From Chionoecetes opilio (Eukaryota; Arthropoda; Malacostraca; Decapoda; Majidae): a stretch of DNA of 64,000 nucleotides. Positions 61,040 through 64,000 of the stretch are shown here, piece by piece; the first letter of the stretch is position 1; every line of letters begins with the position of its first letter. The notes under the pieces are model-generated. The model was not told the DNA's origin. It saw nothing but the letters and a program-made list of their open reading frames with translations, and ran no database searches. The stretch lies in contig JACEEZ010025386.1 of the NCBI GenBank assembly GCA_016584305.1, forward strand, positions 165,001 to 229,000, given 5' to 3'. The position numbers were made by a program, and so were the translations under genes.

Positions 61040-62992
61040 GTGTGTGTGTGTGTGCCTAGCTGGGATGTACGGGATATTCGATACTATAGCTACTTGTGCG
61101 ATTCTGGGACTGTATTCATAAAGGTTTGGGACTGTATTCACAAGGTATGATATGTGTGTGTGTGTGTGTGTGTGTGTCAAACCTTTATGAATACAGTCCC
61201 TGTCTCCTAGGCCCTCAGCCAAACACTGGGCTTGCCTGTCAGGAAGAGCATCCGAGGAGTAAAGCTCATGCCGCAAATTTAAATGATGAACGTAGACAAT
61301 AGTATTAGCGGCGTATCATCGACCACCTAACCGTATATGACATTACGGGAAAAATCTTACGTTAACCCCTTCACGCCCAGATCTTTCCTTTGCTCTATAA
61401 AATCTTCCGTTGTTAGCCATAAAATTACGAAAAGTCGCTGAATATACCAAATTAGCTAGTCGACAAGGATACTAAACAGGTCATAGCTATAAAATATTGC
61501 TTATAGTCACTAAAAATCGTCTAATGGTACCCAAAATACAATGGAAATTACGTTCTGGGTCTCAAGGGGTTAAACAGAAAGATGATGCATTCTGTCTCTG
61601 TATCTCATCCGGTAAATCTTAACTTTAAACTCATGAGTACTCTTTGTTTACTATTTCACTGGCCAGATTACTACTCATAATAGCAGTAGTAATAGCAGTA
61701 GTAGTAGTAATAGTAGTAAGTACACTAGTATGGGATATTGCAGTACTCAATGGTCTTTGAATCGTCTCATCTTCTTCGGCTATTTCACGTGTCCTTGTGG
61801 CTTTCTGTAATCTGTCGTTTTATGTCAAATGTCTGCCCGGTTAGGAGCAATGTTTGTGCCGTTCTCTGTGTTCTTTTATATATGTCCTCGTGTAGAGACC
61901 AAAAAAAAACTCACGAAAAAAGCTGATATGTATTTAGATTATATTGTATTTTAGAAGTAATATTTTATATGGTAAGTTAAACAAAGAAATAAATCCATGA
62001 AAAGTTTAGATTCTAGACCCCCTATGGAAGTACATGATAGCCACCCTCACCCCTAAAAAAAACTTGAAAGACATGAAATAAAATGATTAAATTGAAAAAA
62101 ATCTAAATTGAAATACAGATGAAAGGAAAGCTTTTAACCCTTCACGCCCAGAACGTTATTTCCATTGTTAAATTTGTGTACCATTAGACAATTTAATGAG
62201 TATAAGCAATAGTTTACAGATATGACCTGTTTAGTATCCTTGTTCACTGGCTTATTTGGTATATTAAGTCACCTTTCCTTATTTTATGGCTAACAACAGT
62301 CAATTTTATTTAGCCAAGGAAAGATCTGGGCATGAAGGGTTAACCCCTTCATGCCCAGATCTTTCCTTGGCTATAATAAATTGTCTGTTGTTAGCCATAA
62401 AATTACGAAAAGTGACAGTACACTATACCAAATAAGCTAGTGAACAATGATACTAAACAGGTCATATCTATAAAACATTGCTTATACTGTATTCATTAAA
62501 ATCGTCTAATGTAATGGTACCCAAATTAGAATGGCAATAACGTTCTGGGTGTGCAAGGGTTAAAAACAGAACTACCTTAATAACACCACACCAATCTCCT
62601 ACAGTAAGAACAAAAAAAATAAGAAGGAGAAGGCGAAGAAATTCCCCAAGGAGCTGGGCAAGGAAGGCGTCCCCGGCACAGGCGGCACCGTGACCCCCAC
62701 CGGCGGGGCGCCGCCGCCCACCCCGGCGACAGCGGTGGCGGCGGTGGTGGCAGTGGCACCCGCAGGCACCCCCACCACGGCCCCCGCCGCCCCGCCCCCC
62801 GCCCTGCCCCCCACCACCACCGTGGGGTCCAGCGCCGGTGATGATTCCCGCTCCTCCACGCCCAGCACGGATAGGTCTAGCGGTGGGCCGGGGAAGCGCT
62901 CGGCGGCCTCCACCCCCACCAACCCCGCCTCGGGCCGGGATGATGCGGACAATAGGAAGAAGAGGTCCAGGATGGATAGCACGGTGGATACG
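54959..62992 (+). CDS. MORF4L1: MRG15 / MORF4L1 chromodomain protein, 3' partial
   Basis: Chromatin reader of methylated H3K36 found in NuA4/TIP60 acetyltransferase and Sin3-HDAC complexes (family knowledge). Exons: 54959-54995, 58255-58369, 60912-61007, 62605-62992; phases 1, 2, 2, 0 agree, 212 codons in the window. The start MEKPAIKTKFTE is followed by the chromodomain ERVLCFHGPLIYEAKCLKVQ, KYFIHYAGWNKNWDEWVPES. The four aromatic-cage positions known from human MRG15 (Tyr of LIYEAK, Tyr of FIHYAGW, and the Trp residues of AGW and NWDEW) are all present. Exon 4 is a basic KNKKNKKEKAKK followed by an Ala/Pro/Thr-rich linker and a nuclear-localisation-like NRKKRSRMD. The C-terminal MRG domain lies beyond 64000. 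Confidence 0.95.
55455..55925. repeat. Tandem repeat of about 150 bp rich in CCTAACCT
   Basis: Three units, each with CTAAATGACCTAATATAACC, TTAACCTGACTATACTTT, CTAGTCTAACCTAACCTGGC. A related partial unit is at 54640-54775, before MRG15 exon 1. The CCTAAC words resemble the telomere repeat but are embedded in a longer unit. Confidence 0.75.
56190..56320. repeat. Interstitial TTAGG (arthropod telomere-type) repeats
   Basis: GGTTAGGTTAGGTTAGGTTA followed by GAGGGTTAGGTTAGG units; opposite orientation to the CCTAA blocks on both sides. Confidence 0.8.
56984..57438. mobile_element. TIR element filled with a telomere-like minisatellite, copy 2
   Basis: Same ends as 37747-38643 (GGATACAGTTGATTCGGGCC; AATCAACGGATCC). 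The body is shorter: CCTAACCTAA runs, CCTTAACCACAAAGTATACC units and a longer unit with TATGCCTCTGTGCACCACCC repeated three times. Flanks GAATGTTT and GAATGTTC form an imperfect target duplication. Confidence 0.85.
57651..57909. mobile_element. Foldback family F, near-perfect palindrome
   Basis: The left arm ACCGTAGATAACACTATAGT, CTCGCCACTGCACTAATGTC, GAATTTTAGCATCACTACAG, TATGTGCCACTGAAGACGC is mirrored on the right (CTTCAGTGGCACAT ... TGTAGTGATGCTAAAATTCG ... GACATTAGTGCAGTGGCGAG ... TTATCTACGGT). Arms about 120 bases with a loop of about 20. Confidence 0.85.
58370..58708. mobile_element. TAG array with embedded foldback family F copy
   Basis: TAG microsatellite (58379-58440) right after the exon 2 donor, a second palindromic family F copy (58456-58664; ACCGTCAACAACACTATAGT ... 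ACTATAGTGTTATTGACAGT), then more TAG. Confidence 0.85.
58709..59279. mobile_element. Pogo-like TIR element containing a LINE tail
   Basis: Ends CAGGAGAACCTCATTTAACC and CGGATAAACGAGGTTTTCCTG, inverted, TA on both sides. 58910-59150 encodes FTGKLWNSLPVYIFPLSYDL and NLFKRRVTRHLPH, the C-terminal end of a LINE reverse transcriptase (family 3), so the element has captured or been invaded by a retroelement piece. Confidence 0.7.
59339..59582 (-). mobile_element. Pogo/Tigger-like MITE (family P), copy 9
   Basis: CAGTAAACCCTCTCATATTG to ATACGAGAGGTTTTACTG, TA flanks. Confidence 0.8.
59755..60605. repeat. 20-bp minisatellite (AAGCATGACAGGTGTGTAAC), about 40 copies
   Basis: Long array in MRG15 intron 2, with variants GGTATGTAAC, GATTGACAGG and occasional 10-base half units. 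His/Cys/Leu frames on the minus strand are artefacts. The array is direct and contiguous, without spacers, so it is not a CRISPR. Confidence 0.95.
60684..60890. mobile_element. Small TIR element (family E) with TTTTTAACGAGG ends
   Basis: The left end TTTTTTAACGAGGTGAAAAA is inverted at the right (TTTTTGCCTCGTTAAAAAG). Contains GCTGCTTACTGACTGATATTTG. Partial relatives at 40228-40335 and 45247-45390. It ends about 20 bases before the exon 3 acceptor. Confidence 0.7.
61008..61361. other. MRG15 intron 3, first part
   Basis: GT runs (61009-61050, 61149-61176), a duplicated GGGACTGTATTCATAAAGGT/GGGACTGTATTCACAAGG block followed by an inverted ACCTTTATGAATACAGTCCC (61181-61201), and a family 2 LINE scrap (GGCGTATCATCGACCACC) near 61310. 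Confidence 0.65.
61362..61573. mobile_element. PiggyBac-like MITE (family T), copy
   Basis: TTAACCCCTTCACGCCCAGA to GGGTCTCAAGGGGTTAA. Confidence 0.8.
61590..61820 (-). mobile_element. LINE family 1 remnant split by TAG repeats
   Basis: GGTAAATCTTAACTTTAA and TTTCACTGGCCAGATTA parallel the family 1 copy at 1590-1670, followed by a TAG run and GTGTCCTTGTGGC. Reverse orientation, no open frame left. Confidence 0.45.
62134..62563. mobile_element. Two family T MITEs in inverted orientation sharing one TTAA
   Basis: First copy 62134-62343, second 62340-62563; the single TTAACCCCTT junction (with AGGGT before it) serves both. The first reads CAGAACGT toward GATCTGGG, the second the reverse, so the pair forms a palindrome just before the exon 4 acceptor region. 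Confidence 0.75.
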
Positions 62993-63132
62993 GTAAGGAG
63001 AGGAGGGCGTGGTGCTTTATGTAGTGGTATATCATTTTTGTGGAGAGAGAGAGAGAGAGCTCATGTATGTATGTATGTATGTGCACCACAGACTAACCAA
63101 GGAAGGGTGTTGGTTTGTTGGTATTGGGCCCC

Positions 63133-63204
63133 TATACTTGCCGCATGTTAAGTTGGGGAGAGTGAGGGGCCCCATTTGTGCCAACTTAACGTGCGGCGAG
63201 TATA
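63133..63204. mobile_element. Short foldback element (relative of 41852-42066)
   Basis: TATACTTGCCGCATGTTAAG and TTAACGTGCGGCGAGTATA inverted around GGGGAGAGTGAGGGGCCCCA. Confidence 0.75.
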
Positions 63205-64000
63205 GTAAAGTAGTCAAACCTCGGGTCTCGAACGTCTCCCTTTTCGAACAAATCGGTTCACGAACAGAATTTCAAACTCACAATTGCACCGGCTGCCGTA
63301 CGATAAATCGGTTGCCGAACAATTTTTTTTTTTTTTACATGACCAAGGACTGGCCAAGGACACAACAAAAAGAGGTAACACAAAGCCGCTTAGTTGGCAG
63401 TCCCTGTAAAGAAGACAGTAAGAGAATTAAAAAAGTTATAATGAAAAAAAGGTTATAATATAATATTACATTGCATTTATGGGCATTTTTGTGCATGAAA
63501 CACAGCTCAAAGGGTAAAAAAATGTCTTTATTTTGGGGTCAGGAACGATTAATCCATTTTATATTGTTTCTTGTGGAAAAATTTGTTTCGGTTTTAGAAC
63601 AACTTTTGGGAACGAATTTATTGTTAGAAAACGAGGGCATGTCTTGTACTACTTAGACTAATTCGTTTTCAAACGAATCGTTTATCTATGGTAGACACTG
63701 AACATTATTAAAGGGGCAGGACATGGATATTTTTAAGAGCAAAAAATGTCTTCTGTCCTGAGATCGTCTATTTTGCTTTACGGTAAAATGGCTGAAATAG
63801 AGAGTCCAGCATGCTGTTGTGTTCCTTTTGTATCAGACAAGAGAGAATCCTGATCCTATGAATGGTTTTATCTTATCAAACAATACAACGCACAGATATC
63901 ACACTAAAGTATTGCTTGTCTTGTCTTCATAGTTTCTGTGGTCAATCATTTTTTTATACCATTCACTACCAAAATGTTGAATGTGTTTGTAAAATGTATA
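63205..64000. other. MRG15 intron 4, Tigger-like remnant and unique DNA
   Basis: 63215-63660 resembles a decayed Tigger-type element (CAAACCTCGGGTCTCGAACG near the left, GAACGAATTTATTGTTAG near the right). It contains a reverse piece of the family 3 LINE end (CACAAAGCCGCTTAGTTGGC) also seen at 59090. 63700-64000 is unique AT-rich intron with no exon recognised. Confidence 0.5.

Overview
This is eukaryotic DNA, most likely from a decapod crustacean, possibly a crab. The genes are split into many short exons (about 37-910 bases) with clean GT-AG introns. The rest is saturated with microsatellites, minisatellites, tRNA-derived SINEs, LINE tails, small terminal-inverted-repeat (TIR) elements and arrays of the arthropod telomere-type motif CCTAA/TTAGG. 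The lineage is inferred from style and repeat content, not proven. There are no bacterial features, no CRISPR array and no convincing functional rRNA or tRNA gene.

Five conserved single-copy-type genes are present, on alternating strands. (1) 623-9790 (+): 3' part of ASPG, a cytosolic asparaginase with ankyrin repeats; its 5' exons lie left of the window. (2) 18775-35167 (-): complete coding region of importin-9 (IPO9), 18 exons. (3) 36854-42832 (+): USB1, the U6 snRNA 3' exonuclease, 5 exons. (4) 48336-52093 (-): TSEN2, catalytic subunit of tRNA-splicing endonuclease, 4 exons. (5) 54959-62992 (+): 5' part of MRG15/MORF4L1, a chromodomain protein; its MRG domain lies right of the window. IPO9/USB1 and TSEN2/MRG15 are head-to-head pairs. 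They do not form one pathway, although two act on small RNAs (USB1, TSEN2) and two act in the nucleus on chromatin or histone supply (MRG15, IPO9).

Region by region: 1-620 is a minisatellite in an ASPG intron. 623-9790 is ASPG, with huge TAG and CT arrays, a SINE and three TIR elements in its introns. 9791-18774 is gene-free repeat-derived DNA. 18775-35167 is IPO9. 35168-36853 is CT/CTGT arrays plus tandem repeat fragments. 36854-42832 is USB1, whose first intron holds a nest of inverted-repeat elements around a telomere-motif array. 42833-48335 is CA arrays and mobile elements. 48336-52093 is TSEN2. 52094-54958 is repeats. 54959-64000 is MRG15 with very repetitive introns.

The most unusual items are: a two-copy TIR element whose body is a telomere-like minisatellite; 3' exon tails with donor sites re-copied into the following intron (one could act as an in-frame 51-base microexon); a minisatellite that grows out of the last codons of ASPG; many copies of three or more small TIR families; and single-base losses breaking conserved exons in IPO9 and TSEN2, with more extensive loss in USB1, which may be assembly error. 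Exon limits come from reading splice sites and family similarity by eye, without alignment software.
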